From the NCBI RefSeq assembly GCF_026343185.1, contig NZ_JAPEMA010000001.1, positions 4,464,001 through 4,528,000 of the forward strand: a stretch of DNA of 64,000 nt, written 5' to 3'. A program made the position numbers and the translations under genes. Each line of letters opens with the position of its first letter. Positions within the stretch are counted from its first letter, which is position 1. The notes under the pieces were generated by a model. That model was not told where the DNA came from and searched no databases. It saw only the letters and a program-made list of their open reading frames with translations. Positions 53,266 to 62,207 of the stretch are shown here, one piece after another. This DNA comes from Streptomyces sp. NBC_00091 (lineage in GTDB: Bacteria > Actinomycetota > Actinomycetes > Streptomycetales > Streptomycetaceae).

Positions 53266-54500
53266 AGGGCTCCCTCCGTGCGGAGAGCGGCGATCTCGGC
53301 CCCGGTCAGGCCGAGCTCGGTCAGGACGGCTTCCGTGTCCGCGCCGTGCGGACGGCCCGCCCAGCGGATCCCGCCGGGGGTCTCGGACAGCCGGAAGAGG
53401 ACGTTCTGCATCCGGAGCGGGCCGAGTTCGGGGTCCTCGACCTCGGTGACCGTGTCGAGGGCCGCGAACTGCGGATCGGCCATCACGTCCCGGACGTCGT
53501 AGACCCGCGCGACGGCGGCCTCGGCCTCCTCGAAGGCGGCGACCACCTCGTCGGCCTTGTGCCGGCCGATCCAGCCGCCGACCGCCTCGTCGAGCACGAC
53601 CGCGTGCGCGGCCCGCCCGGAGCCGGTCGCGAACCAGGGCTCGGCGATCAGCTCGGGCCGGCCGACCAGCCGCATCACGCGCTCCGCGATGGACTGGGCC
53701 GAGGTGGACACCGCCAGCCAGCGGCCGTCCGCACTGCGGTAGGTGTTGCGGGGGGCGTTGTTGGTGGAGCGGTTGCCCGTGCGGGGCTGGACGTAGCCGA
53801 GCTGGTCGTACCAGAGCGGGTGCGGGCCGAGGACCGTGAGGATCGGCTCGATGATCGCCAGGTCCACGACCTGCCCGCGCCCGGTGCGGTCGCGCCCCGC
53901 GAGCGCGGTCATCACCGCGTACGCGGTGGTCAGCGCGGCGATGGAGTCCGCGAGCCCGAAGGGCGGCAGGGTCGGCGGGCCGTCCGGCTCGCCGGTGATC
54001 GCGGCGAAACCGCTCATCGCCTCGGCGAGGGTGCCGAAGCCCGGGCGGTGGGCGTACGGGCCCTGCTGGCCGAAGGCCGTGACGCGGGTCAGGATCAGCC
54101 GGGGGTTGGCGGCGGACAGCTCGGGCCAGCCCAGCCCCCAGCGCTCCAGGGTGCCGGGGCGGAAGTTCTCCACGACCACGTCGGCGGTGGCGGCCAGCCG
54201 CAGCAGGGTGTCCCGGCCGCCGGGCGTGGACAGGTCGAGGGTCATCGTCCGCTTGTTCCGCCCGAGCAGCTTCCACCACAATCCGATCCCGTCCTTGGCG
54301 GGCCCGTGCCCCCGGGAGGGGTCGGGCCGCTGCGGGTGCTCGACCTTGACCACCTCGGCCCCGAAGTCCCCGAGCAGGGTGGCGGCCAGCGGTCCGGCGA
54401 ACAGGGTGGCGAGGTCGAGCACCCGCAGCCCGGCCAGGGGGCCGTTGCCCTGGCCGGGGGTGGGTGTGGTCGGGGGCGTGGGTGTGGGCGTGGTCGTCAT
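53262..54500 (-). CDS. CaiB/BaiF family (class III) CoA transferase
   Basis: A 412-residue class III CoA transferase with LRVLDLATLFAGPLAATLLGDFGAEVVKVE, NKRTMTLDLSTPGGRD, VVENFRPGTLERWGLG and FGQQGPYAHRPGFGTLAEAMSG (region of the catalytic Asp). The Thr/Pro repeats in the first 18 residues are non-domain. Overlaps the kinase upstream by ATGA. Pairing with a CitE-type lyase suggests dicarboxylic-acyl-CoA processing. Confidence 0.93.
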   Translation of the reverse strand: MTTTPTPTPPTTPTPGQGNGPLAGLRVLDLATLFAGPLAATLLGDFGAEVVKVEHPQRPDPSRGHGPAKDGIGLWWKLLGRNKRTMTLDLSTPGGRDTLLRLAATADVVVENFRPGTLERWGLGWPELSAANPRLILTRVTAFGQQGPYAHRPGFGTLAEAMSGFAAITGEPDGPPTLPPFGLADSIAALTTAYAVMTALAGRDRTGRGQVVDLAIIEPILTVLGPHPLWYDQLGYVQPRTGNRSTNNAPRNTYRSADGRWLAVSTSAQSIAERVMRLVGRPELIAEPWFATGSGRAAHAVVLDEAVGGWIGRHKADEVVAAFEEAEAAVARVYDVRDVMADPQFAALDTVTEVEDPELGPLRMQNVLFRLSETPGGIRWAGRPHGADTEAVLTELGLTGAEIAALRTEGAL

Positions 54501-55414
54501 GACGCGGCCTCGGGGGCGGCCTGGCCCCGGACGGCCCGGGTGACCTCGGGGCGGGTCGGCATCGAGTCCTGGGCACCGGGCCGCTGGACGGACAGCGCGG
54601 CGGCGGCCGAGGCCCAGGCCAGGGCCTCGGGCATGGCCCGGCCCTCCCCGAGGGCCACCGCGAGCGCCCCGACGAAGGTGTCCCCGGCGGCGGTGGTGTC
54701 CACGGCCCGGACCCGGAGGGCGGCCACGGTGAGGGGCTCGCGCCCCCGGGCCGCGTACAGGCAGCCCGCCACACCCAGCGTGATCACCACCTCCGGCACC
54801 TCGCGCAGCAGCGCCTCGGCGGCCCGGTGCGGATCGGTGAGCCCGGTGAGGGCGGCGGCCTCGTGCTCGTTCGGGACCAGCAGGTCGGTGGCGGCGAGCA
54901 GCCCGGCCGGCAGGGGCTGCGCGGGGGCCGGGGTGAGGATCGTACGGACACCCTGCGCGCGGGCGGCGACGGCGCCGGCGAGGACGGCCTCCAGGGGGAG
55001 TTCCAGCTGGAGCAGCAGGCAGTCGGCGGCGCCGATCCGCGACGCGTCGCCCGCCTCGAGGCCGGTGACGCGGGCGTTGGCGCCGGGGATGACGATGATG
55101 CTGTTGGCACCCTCGTCGTCGACGGTGATGTGTGCGGTGCCGCTGGCGCCCTCGACGGTGCGCAGCGCGGCGGTCTCGACCCCGGCCGAGGCGAGGGCGG
55201 CCCGCAGCCGTACGCCGAACTCGTCCGCCCCGACCGCGCCGATCATCACCACCTCCCCGCCGAGGCGTGCGGCGGCCACCGCCTGGTTGGCGCCCTTGCC
55301 GCCGGGGACCGTGCGGAACTCCCGTCCGGTGACGGTCTCCCCGAGGCGGGGGGCCTTGGGGACGTAGGCGACGAGGTCCATGTTCGTACTGCCGAGCACG
55401 GCGATGGCCGTCAT
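54497..55414 (-). CDS. rbsK: PfkB family carbohydrate kinase (ribokinase-like)
   Basis: A 305-residue ribokinase fold: N-terminal GSTNMDLVAYVPKAP, PGGKGANQAVAAARLG and C-terminal VDTTAAGDTFVGALA. The last carries the anion hole and catalytic Asp in the DTxGAGD motif, here DTTAAGD with Gly to Ala at one position. Likely phosphorylates ribose or a nucleoside. ATGA overlap with the upstream ADP-ribosylglycohydrolase, which supports a role downstream of ADP-ribose release (inference). Confidence 0.85.
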   Translation of the reverse strand: MTAIAVLGSTNMDLVAYVPKAPRLGETVTGREFRTVPGGKGANQAVAAARLGGEVVMIGAVGADEFGVRLRAALASAGVETAALRTVEGASGTAHITVDDEGANSIIVIPGANARVTGLEAGDASRIGAADCLLLQLELPLEAVLAGAVAARAQGVRTILTPAPAQPLPAGLLAATDLLVPNEHEAAALTGLTDPHRAAEALLREVPEVVITLGVAGCLYAARGREPLTVAALRVRAVDTTAAGDTFVGALAVALGEGRAMPEALAWASAAAALSVQRPGAQDSMPTRPEVTRAVRGQAAPEAAS

Positions 55415-56991
55415 GATCGGGCTGCCTCCTGGGCGGTGAGGTGGGCGAGGGTGTCGAAGCCGACGCCGTCGAAACCGGCGACGGTGGTGGCGAGGCGGTT
55501 CTTGAGCGGCGCGGTCCAGCGGTCCGGGAGCCGGTCGGGGGAGCCGGCCAGGATCCCGGCGAGGGAGCCCGCGGTGGCGCCGTTTGAGTCGGTGTCCCAG
55601 CCGCCGGAGACCGCCTTGCAGACGGAGTGGGTGAAGTCCCCGTCGGCGTGGGTGAGGGCGGCCGCGATCAGGGCCGTGTTGGGGAGGGCGTGCACCCAGT
55701 GGTAGTGGCCGTAGCAGGCGTGCAGCCGGTCCACGACGCGGTCGAAGTCGGACTCCTCGCCGGCGGTGCGGATCCCGGTGCGGACGGCCTCGGCCAGGCG
55801 CGAGCCGGGCGGTACGACGGCCAGCCCGGCCCGGAGCGCGCGGTGCACGTCGGCCCGGCCGGTGGCGGCCTCGGCGATGGCGGCGGCGGTGAAGAGGGCG
55901 GCGTAGACCCCGTTGGCGGTGTGGGTGAGGGTGGCGTCCCGCCAGGCCTGTTCGGCGGCCGCCGCGGGGTCGCCGGGGTTGGTCCAGCCGTGGACGTCGG
56001 CGCGGATCAGGGCGCCGATCCACTCGCGGAAGGGGTTGTGGTGGGTGGCGGTGAGCGGGGGCTCCAGCCCCTGGAGGAGGTTGCGGTAGGCGACGCGCTC
56101 GGCGGTGAAGGTGCGGCCGGCGGGCAGCTCGTCGAGCCAGAGGCGGGCGAGGTCCGCGGTGGTGAAGCCCTTGCCGTGCCGCCGGAGCAGGAGCAGACCG
56201 AGGAGGGGGTGGTTGAGGTCGTCGTCCTCGGGCGCGCCGTCGATGTTCTCGGCGAGGGAGGTGGGCGCGGAGCGGCGGTTCCACGGGTACGCGGCCAGTA
56301 CTGCGGCGGGGACGCCGCGTGCGGTGAACCAGTCGGCGAGCGGCCAGTTGCCGGCGGCGCGGGCGAGGGCCCGGATCCCCTCCAGGGGGAGCTTCTCCAC
56401 GGGCTTGCCGAGCACGCAGCCGACGGCCCGCCCCAGCCACGCGGCCTCCAGCCTGCGGCGCAGCCCCGCATCCACGCCGCCGGGCGGGCCCGGCTCGGCG
56501 TGCGGCCCGCCGGGGCTCGCCGCCTGCGGCAGGCCGCTCCGGGGGCGCGCGGCAGGGCCGGGGCCGGGGGACGGCCCGGACGCCGGGGCCACCGGCCCGG
56601 CTCCCGGAGGCTGCGGTGCGGGCCGCGGGGCCCCGGGCCCGGCCCCTGGTTGCGCCCGCCCGGGCTCCGGGGCGGCGGGCCAGGTGGCGCGGAGGGCCGG
56701 CCAGGCGGTGGGTTCCGTCGCCGCCGAGGGGACGGGGAGGCCCGCGAGGTCGTCCAGCAGGCGGGTGGCGAGGGTGCGCAGGGCGGGCGGGGCCGGGGCG
56801 GGGGAGGCCCCGGCCCGGGCGGGGGCCTCCCGGCCGCCCGCCGCGAGCCAGGTGCGCAGCGCCGGCCCGGGGTCCCGGCCGTCCTCCGCGGCCTGGCGCA
56901 GCTCGTGGCCGAGCAGGTCCTCGGGCTGTACCCAGGTGAGCCGTACGAGGTCCCGGGCGGCGGCCGGCCCCCCGGCGGGAGCGCCCGTCAC
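55411..56991 (-). CDS. ADP-ribosylglycohydrolase paralogue 1, with N-terminal extension
   Basis: A 526-residue protein. Residues 1 to about 175 form an extension (DLVRLTWVQPEDLLGHELRQ helix, then a Pro/Ala/Gly linker). The ARH domain begins LEAAWLGRAVGCVLGKPVEK; the usual GD is GR here, as in a known subfamily. Metal motifs PEDDDLNHPLLG and GGWDTDSNGATAGS are intact. GTG 56991 overlaps the previous paralogue (GTGA). It probably hydrolyses ADP-ribosyl or related N/O-glycosidic bonds. Confidence 0.88.
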   Translation of the reverse strand: MTGAPAGGPAAARDLVRLTWVQPEDLLGHELRQAAEDGRDPGPALRTWLAAGGREAPARAGASPAPAPPALRTLATRLLDDLAGLPVPSAATEPTAWPALRATWPAAPEPGRAQPGAGPGAPRPAPQPPGAGPVAPASGPSPGPGPAARPRSGLPQAASPGGPHAEPGPPGGVDAGLRRRLEAAWLGRAVGCVLGKPVEKLPLEGIRALARAAGNWPLADWFTARGVPAAVLAAYPWNRRSAPTSLAENIDGAPEDDDLNHPLLGLLLLRRHGKGFTTADLARLWLDELPAGRTFTAERVAYRNLLQGLEPPLTATHHNPFREWIGALIRADVHGWTNPGDPAAAAEQAWRDATLTHTANGVYAALFTAAAIAEAATGRADVHRALRAGLAVVPPGSRLAEAVRTGIRTAGEESDFDRVVDRLHACYGHYHWVHALPNTALIAAALTHADGDFTHSVCKAVSGGWDTDSNGATAGSLAGILAGSPDRLPDRWTAPLKNRLATTVAGFDGVGFDTLAHLTAQEAARS

Positions 56992-58133
56992 CGCGCGGAC
57001 GCGATGGCGGTGAAGGCGCTCTCGTGCGCGCGCCGGCGGGACCGGTCCCGGGCGAAGACCTCCCGGGCCACGGCGGCCAGCGCCACCGCCGGGGCGTGCA
57101 GGTCGAGCCGGCTGGCCTCCGCGACCTGTTTCGCCCAGGCGGCGGGGACCGCGGACTCCCCGCCCAGGGCTCCCGCGATCGCCCCGGCCATGGTGGCGGT
57201 GGAGTCGCAGTCGCGGCCGTAGTTGACCGCGCCGAGCACCGAGGTCTCGTACCGCCCGTCCGCGACCAGCAGCATGCCGAGGGCGACCGGGAGTTCCTCG
57301 ATGGCGTGCAGGCGCGAGGGGCGCCGGGCGCCGAGCGAGGGCGCGCGGTAGTCCGGGCCGACCGAGTCGTACGGGGCCACCGCCTCCCGCAGCGGGGCCA
57401 GGGCGGACTCGAACTCCCGGTGCCGCAGGGCGACTTCGCGTACCGCCGCGATGGCCGCGCGGGTGCCGTCCTTGGCCAGGGACAGCGCGGTGTCCACCAC
57501 CGACGCGGCCGTCGCCCCCGGCGCGCACGCCGCCGCGACGGCCGCCGCGAAGACGCCCGCCGCCTCCCGCCCGTACGAGGACTGGTGCGCGCCCGCGACG
57601 TCCAGCGCCTCGGCGTACGCGGCGGCCGGATTGCCAGCGTTGACCAGCCCGACCGGCGCCATGTACATCGCCGCCCCGCAGTTGACGATGTTGCCGGTGC
57701 CGGCCTCGCGGGGGTCCGCGTGTGCGTAGTGCAGCCGGGTCACGATCCACTTCTCGGCGAGGAAGATCCGCTGGAGGGGCAGGGCCTCGGCCTCCAGTTC
57801 CGGGATCCAGCGGGGGGTGCCCATCAGGTCCGGCACGAGGTGGTCGGCGACCGCGTACGCGTCCAGGTGGTCCCGTACGGTCGCGTAGACCCGTACCAGG
57901 GCGTGCGTCATGAGGGTGTCGTCGGTGACGTGGCCGTCGCCCTTGTGGTACGGCGCGATGGGGCGGGCGGTGCGCCAGTCCTCGTACCAGGGGCCGACGA
58001 TGCCGTGCACGCGGCCGCCGTGCCGTTCGACGATCTGCTGGGGGGACCAGCCCTCCACCGGCCCGCCGAGGGCATCGCCCACGGCGGCTCCGACGAGAGC
58101 GCCCGAGAACCGGTCCTCCAGTGTGAGGGTCAT
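56988..58133 (-). CDS. ADP-ribosylglycohydrolase paralogue 2
   Basis: A 381-residue ARH/DraG-type hydrolase with canonical sites: GAAVGDALGGPVEGW, HVTDDTLMTHAL and NYGRDCDSTATMAGAIAGAL (dinuclear Mg site). ATG 58133 lies 7 nt after the stop of paralogue 3. This is the most canonical copy besides paralogue 4. It could act on proteins, nucleic acids or small ADP-ribosylated molecules. Confidence 0.9.
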   Translation of the reverse strand: MTLTLEDRFSGALVGAAVGDALGGPVEGWSPQQIVERHGGRVHGIVGPWYEDWRTARPIAPYHKGDGHVTDDTLMTHALVRVYATVRDHLDAYAVADHLVPDLMGTPRWIPELEAEALPLQRIFLAEKWIVTRLHYAHADPREAGTGNIVNCGAAMYMAPVGLVNAGNPAAAYAEALDVAGAHQSSYGREAAGVFAAAVAAACAPGATAASVVDTALSLAKDGTRAAIAAVREVALRHREFESALAPLREAVAPYDSVGPDYRAPSLGARRPSRLHAIEELPVALGMLLVADGRYETSVLGAVNYGRDCDSTATMAGAIAGALGGESAVPAAWAKQVAEASRLDLHAPAVALAAVAREVFARDRSRRRAHESAFTAIASAR

Positions 58134-58140
58134 GCCCGAA

Positions 58141-59886
58141 TCATCCCTTCGGTGAGGTGAGTTCCGTACGGGTGAGCAGCGCGGCGAGTTCGACGAGGTC
58201 GGTTCCGGCCAGCCGGGGCAGGGCACAGCCGGAGAGGGTGCGGCAGGCCTCGCGCCAGGCGGCGGGGAGGGAGTCGCCGCCGCCGAGGGCGCCGGTGAGG
58301 GCGCCGGCGAGGGCGGGGGCGGAGTCGGCGACGCGGGAGAGGCAGGCGGCGGCGGGGACGGCCTCGCAGACCTTGCCGCGGGCGGCGGTGGCGAGGGCGA
58401 GGGCGACGGGGACGGTCTCGGCGGCGGCGATGCCGTAGCTGTAGACGTGGTCGACGATCTGGTGCTCGAGGAGCGGGACGAGGGCGAAGGCGCCGGCGCC
58501 CTCGGTGCCCGCGTCGGCGCGGGCGAGTTTGACGGCGTGCCGGGCGTTGCGGCCGATCTCGGTGGCGGCGGGCAGCTGTTCCAGGGCGGCGTCGACGGCC
58601 GCGGTGGTGTCGGCTCCGGCGAGGGCGGAGGCGATGGCGGCGGCCATGGCGCGGGCGCCGTGGACGCCGTCGCCGTCCTGGGTGTAGCGGGCGTCGAACT
58701 CGGCGAGGTCCGCGGCCGCGTGGGGGTCGCCGGGGTGCACGACGGCGAGTACGCAGGCGCGGACGCAGGCGGCGTCGTCGAAGTAGTGGGGGTTGTCGTG
58801 GCCGGTGGCGGGCGGGCGCAGGCCGGCGGCGAGGTTGCCGAGGCCGGCGCGTACGGAGATGCGGGCGCGGAGCGGGAGGACGGCGGACTCGACCTCGGGC
58901 GCGCGGTCCGCGGCCGCGGCGATCTCGGAGGCGAGGGCGTTCCAGGCGAGGTCGATGGCGGCGCGCATGCGGCGGGACCGGGAGAGGTCGCTGAGCAGCG
59001 CTCCGGCGGCGGTGAGGACGGACTCGGCGGCGAAGGCGGCCCATTCGGCGTCGTCGGAGGGGCCGAGGCGGAGCGGTTCGGGGGGCTGGTTGAGGGCGAT
59101 GGGGACGGGGAGGGTGGTGGTGGCGTTCTGCTCGGCGAAGGTGTCGAGCTCGCGGGTGAGGCGGCGGGTCCACTCGGGCATCCGGCTGGCGCGGTGCCGG
59201 GCGGCGGGCCAGCCGGCCGCGTCGCCTGCGGCGAGGCCGAGGAGGAGCCCCTCGATCCGCCGGGCCCCTGCGGGGGGCCGGGGGGCGCTCTGCGCGCCCG
59301 GCGCGTCGCCCGTCGGGGTGGTACGGGGCCGCGTGCGCGGCCCGTCGCCCGGCCAGGGTCCGGCTGCCGCCGGGGCCGTGGGGGGCTGCGCTCCCGCGGC
59401 GCCGGCGCGCGCTGCTGTTGCCGCTGCCGTGGCGGTACGGGGCTGCGTGCGCGGCCCGGCGGGGTCGGTTCCCGCCGGGGGGAGTTCCCCCACCCCGCCC
59501 CTTCCCGAAACCGGGGGCGAGCCCCCGGGCCCCCGGCCGGCGGGGCCTGACGGTGCCGTCGGCCCCGGTGCGTGCGCTGCCGCCGGGTCCGGCCGCCCGG
59601 GGCCTGACGCGGCTGCGGGCTCCGCTGCCCGGCCGGGGCCGCGGGGTCCCTCGATTCCGGGGCCTGACGGGGCCGCGGGCCTTGGCGTGGGCGGTGCGGG
59701 GGCCGGTGCCGGGGGAGGGGCCGGCACGGGGCCGGCGGGGCCGGCCGGCGGGGCCGGGGCCGGTGCGGGCGCGCGGGGGCTGGTCGCCAGGGCCGGGGGC
59801 GGGGCCGGGGCCGGGGCGGGTGGGCTGGGGGTGGCTGTTGGGGCGGGGGTGGTGGGGGCGTTTGGGGAGGGGGTCGGTGGGGTCAT
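58141..59886 (-). CDS. ADP-ribosylglycohydrolase paralogue 3, eroded metal site, long Pro/Ala arm
   Basis: A 581-residue protein. The first 210 residues are almost only Pro, Ala, Gly, Thr and Arg. The ARH domain starts RIEGLLLGLAAGDAAGWPAA. The DDT motif reads DDAEWAA, and the C-terminal GRDADT-like motif reads RVADSAPALAGAL, so one metal Asp is Val. Catalysis is doubtful; it may be a structural or regulatory partner of the neighbouring active paralogues (inference). ATGA overlap with paralogue 4. Confidence 0.85.
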   Translation of the reverse strand: MTPPTPSPNAPTTPAPTATPSPPAPAPAPPPALATSPRAPAPAPAPPAGPAGPVPAPPPAPAPAPPTPRPAAPSGPGIEGPRGPGRAAEPAAASGPGRPDPAAAHAPGPTAPSGPAGRGPGGSPPVSGRGGVGELPPAGTDPAGPRTQPRTATAAATAARAGAAGAQPPTAPAAAGPWPGDGPRTRPRTTPTGDAPGAQSAPRPPAGARRIEGLLLGLAAGDAAGWPAARHRASRMPEWTRRLTRELDTFAEQNATTTLPVPIALNQPPEPLRLGPSDDAEWAAFAAESVLTAAGALLSDLSRSRRMRAAIDLAWNALASEIAAAADRAPEVESAVLPLRARISVRAGLGNLAAGLRPPATGHDNPHYFDDAACVRACVLAVVHPGDPHAAADLAEFDARYTQDGDGVHGARAMAAAIASALAGADTTAAVDAALEQLPAATEIGRNARHAVKLARADAGTEGAGAFALVPLLEHQIVDHVYSYGIAAAETVPVALALATAARGKVCEAVPAAACLSRVADSAPALAGALTGALGGGDSLPAAWREACRTLSGCALPRLAGTDLVELAALLTRTELTSPKG

Positions 59887-60869
59887 CGCGGGGGCTCGGT
59901 TTCCGGGGTGAGGAGGTCCGCGATGTCCAGGACGTGGTAGCCCCGCATCGAGGGGAGGCAGCTGCCCCGTACCGGCCCGATGGCCGAGGCCCAGTCGGCC
60001 GGGATCGCCGCGGCCCCGGAGAGCGCGCCGGCCAGGGCGCCCGCCACCGCGGCGGTGGTGTCGGCGTCCCGGCCCATGTTGACGGCCGTCAGCACCGAGG
60101 AGGGGAAGTCGCCCGCGCAGGCCGCGAAGGCCCCGAAGGCCAGGCCCACCGCCTCCGGCGCCAGGTCCGTCCACGGGTAGCCGCCGATCACCACGGCCGA
60201 CCGTACCGCCCGCTCCCCGCGGGGCGCGGCGGTCACCGCGCGGCGCAGCGAGCGGGCCGTCCAGGAGTCGGACGGGATGACCGACAGGGCCGCCGAGACC
60301 ACGGAGACGGGGGAGCCGCCGGCCATGGCCGCGGCGACCCCGGCGGCGACGGCCTGGCCGCCGTAGATGCCCTCCCCGTCGTGGCTGACCGTGCCGTCGA
60401 TGGCGACGAGCCGGGCCGCCTCCGCCGGGCGGCCCGCCGCGAACACCCCGAAGGGGGCCGCCCGCATGGCGAGCCCGTCCGACCAGGCGTGGCGGTGCTG
60501 CGCCGAGATGGGGGCCGCCAGGCCCCGCCGCAGGTTCTCCAGGGTGCCGCGCTCGGAGAATCCGGCGCCCCGGAACGGGCCCTCGTCCAGGTCCGCGATC
60601 CAGTGGTGCCAGGCCCGTTCGACGTGCGCGACGGTGAGGGCCGAGCCGTGCCGGGCGAGCAGCAGGCCCGAGAAGATGGCGTACTCGGTGTCGTCCGTGC
60701 CCGCCGGGTCCTCCGAGACGAAGCCCTCGATCCGGCCCCACTTCGCCCGGATCTCCGACGGTTTCATGTTCTCGGCGGGGGCGCCCAGCGCGTCACCCAC
60801 CGCGAGGCCGAGAAGGGCGCCCCTGGCCCGTTCGAGGAGGACCTGCGGATTGCATGCAATCAGCTCCAT
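59883..60869 (-). CDS. ADP-ribosylglycohydrolase paralogue 4 (first in operon)
   Basis: A 328-residue compact ARH: GLAVGDALGAPAE (residues 21-33), GTDDTEYAIF (57-66, metal Asp pair) and NMGRDADTTAAVAGALAGAL near the C-terminus. All metal ligands present. ATG 60869 with GGAGAGG at good spacing. It is the promoter-proximal gene of the operon, divergent from the VIT-type transporter. Confidence 0.92.
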   Translation of the reverse strand: MELIACNPQVLLERARGALLGLAVGDALGAPAENMKPSEIRAKWGRIEGFVSEDPAGTDDTEYAIFSGLLLARHGSALTVAHVERAWHHWIADLDEGPFRGAGFSERGTLENLRRGLAAPISAQHRHAWSDGLAMRAAPFGVFAAGRPAEAARLVAIDGTVSHDGEGIYGGQAVAAGVAAAMAGGSPVSVVSAALSVIPSDSWTARSLRRAVTAAPRGERAVRSAVVIGGYPWTDLAPEAVGLAFGAFAACAGDFPSSVLTAVNMGRDADTTAAVAGALAGALSGAAAIPADWASAIGPVRGSCLPSMRGYHVLDIADLLTPETEPPR

Positions 60870-61138
60870 GGCGCGCCTCTCCATTTGGTGGGACTCATGA
60901 TGAGCCCTTGGGGGATTTGTGCCACGGCATGAGGTTTGTCGCTCGCCGCGAAACGCCCCCCGAACGCCCCCGTCACCCGGTCGCCGACCCGCGAAAGCCC
61001 AGGTAAGTACGGCCTTCCTTGCTGGCGGGAGGCAGGAATCGTGCGTACTTTCGAGGTGTTCAGGGGGAGTGTCCCGGGCCGGGCACAGCCGCGCGTCGCT
61101 TTCGCGTACCCGCTCGCACAAAAGGGGAGATACGCCGC
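60870..61138. other. Divergent promoter region, operon versus VIT transporter
   Basis: A 269-bp spacer that must contain both promoters. TTGTCGC..., and a lower-GC stretch near 61000-61050 are seen, but I could not assign promoter elements or a clear operator. Confidence 0.4.
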
Positions 61139-61870
61139 ATGTCCATCATCGACATCGAAGCGCCGCTGCACACCGCACACCGCGACAACCACACCCACCG
61201 GGACGTCAATGGCGGATGGCTGCGGCCGGCCGTCTTCGGAGCCATGGACGGGCTCGTCTCCAACCTCGCCCTGATGACCGGTGTGGCCGGCGGCGCCGTC
61301 GCCCCGCAGGTCATCGTGATCACCGGCCTGGCGGGCCTCGCGGCCGGCGCCTTCTCGATGGCGGCCGGCGAGTACACCTCCGTCGCCTCCCAGCGCGAGC
61401 TGGTCCTCGCCGAGCTGGACGTGGAACGGCAGCAGCTGCGCAAGCACCCGGTCGACGAGATGGAGGAGCTGGCCGAGCTCTACGTCTCGCGCGGGGTCGA
61501 GCCCGCCCTCGCCCGCGAGGTCGCGATGCAGCTGTCGCGCGACCCGGAGCAGGCGCTGGAGATCCACGCCCGCGAGGAGCTCGGCATAGACCCCGACGAC
61601 CTGCCCTCGCCGCTCGTCGCCGCCGTCTCGTCCTTCGGTTCCTTCGCGCTGGGCGCGCTGCTGCCCGTACTGCCCTACCTGCTCGGTGCGACCGCCCTGT
61701 GGCCGGCCGTGCTGCTGGCGCTCGCCGGGCTCTTCGCCTGCGGTGCGGTGGTCGCGCGGGTCACGGCCCGGTCCTGGTGGTACAGCGGTATGCGCCAGCT
61801 TGTCCTGGGTGGCGCCGCCGCGGGTGTGACGTACATCCTGGGAACCTGGATCGGCAGCGCCGTAGGCTAA
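61139..61870 (+). CDS. VIT1/CCC1 family Fe2+/Mn2+ transporter
   Basis: A 243-residue membrane protein: N-terminal HRDNHTHRDVNGGWLRPAVFGAMDGLVSNLALMTGVAG is the VIT family start (metal-site Asp/Gly), followed by AAGAFSMAAGEYTSVASQREL. A cytoplasmic helical hairpin with Glu-rich sequence (about 90-150, the metal-binding domain of VIT1) comes next, then three further helices. Probably exports Fe2+ or Mn2+. ATG 61139, AAAGGGGAGA upstream. Confidence 0.92.
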   Translation: MSIIDIEAPLHTAHRDNHTHRDVNGGWLRPAVFGAMDGLVSNLALMTGVAGGAVAPQVIVITGLAGLAAGAFSMAAGEYTSVASQRELVLAELDVERQQLRKHPVDEMEELAELYVSRGVEPALAREVAMQLSRDPEQALEIHAREELGIDPDDLPSPLVAAVSSFGSFALGALLPVLPYLLGATALWPAVLLALAGLFACGAVVARVTARSWWYSGMRQLVLGGAAAGVTYILGTWIGSAVG

Positions 61871-62207
61871 CGAGCGCGGGAGTGAGACACTATGCAGCAC
61901 GCAGCATAAGTAGTCCGTTACCCGGTGGTTTCGATTCCGTGACCGCTGGGCATCAGACCAGGGCGCCGGGCAATGATGCCCGCTCGCGCCGGGACCTTCG
62001 ACCCGTGTTGTGCCAGCAGAACTCCGCGTAGAAGCGTCTGCGACCCCGTGAAGGTCCCTTCTTTCTGCCTCGAGCAGTGTCCGCATGCTGGAATGTGATA
62101 TCCGGTTCTCGGAATTAACGTCATCATGTAACCTGCACGAAATTTCGCAGAGGGCCAACGTCGTCCCTCGGCTATGCACATATGCCACGACGACGACGGG
62201 AGAGCCG
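61871..62207. other. gltB upstream region
   Basis: A 337-bp gap with lower GC near 62100-62150. It holds the gltB promoter area and a GlnR-like site (see separate entry). No ORF with recognisable content. Confidence 0.5.
62128..62143 (+). promoter_or_regulatory. GlnR-like half box upstream of gltB
   Basis: GTAAC-CTGCAC-GAAAT fits the actinobacterial GlnR consensus gTnAc-n6-GaAAc at most positions, 65 nt before the gltB start. Only one clear pair is visible; a second (TTAAC at 62115) is not correctly spaced. Suggestive only. Confidence 0.4.
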
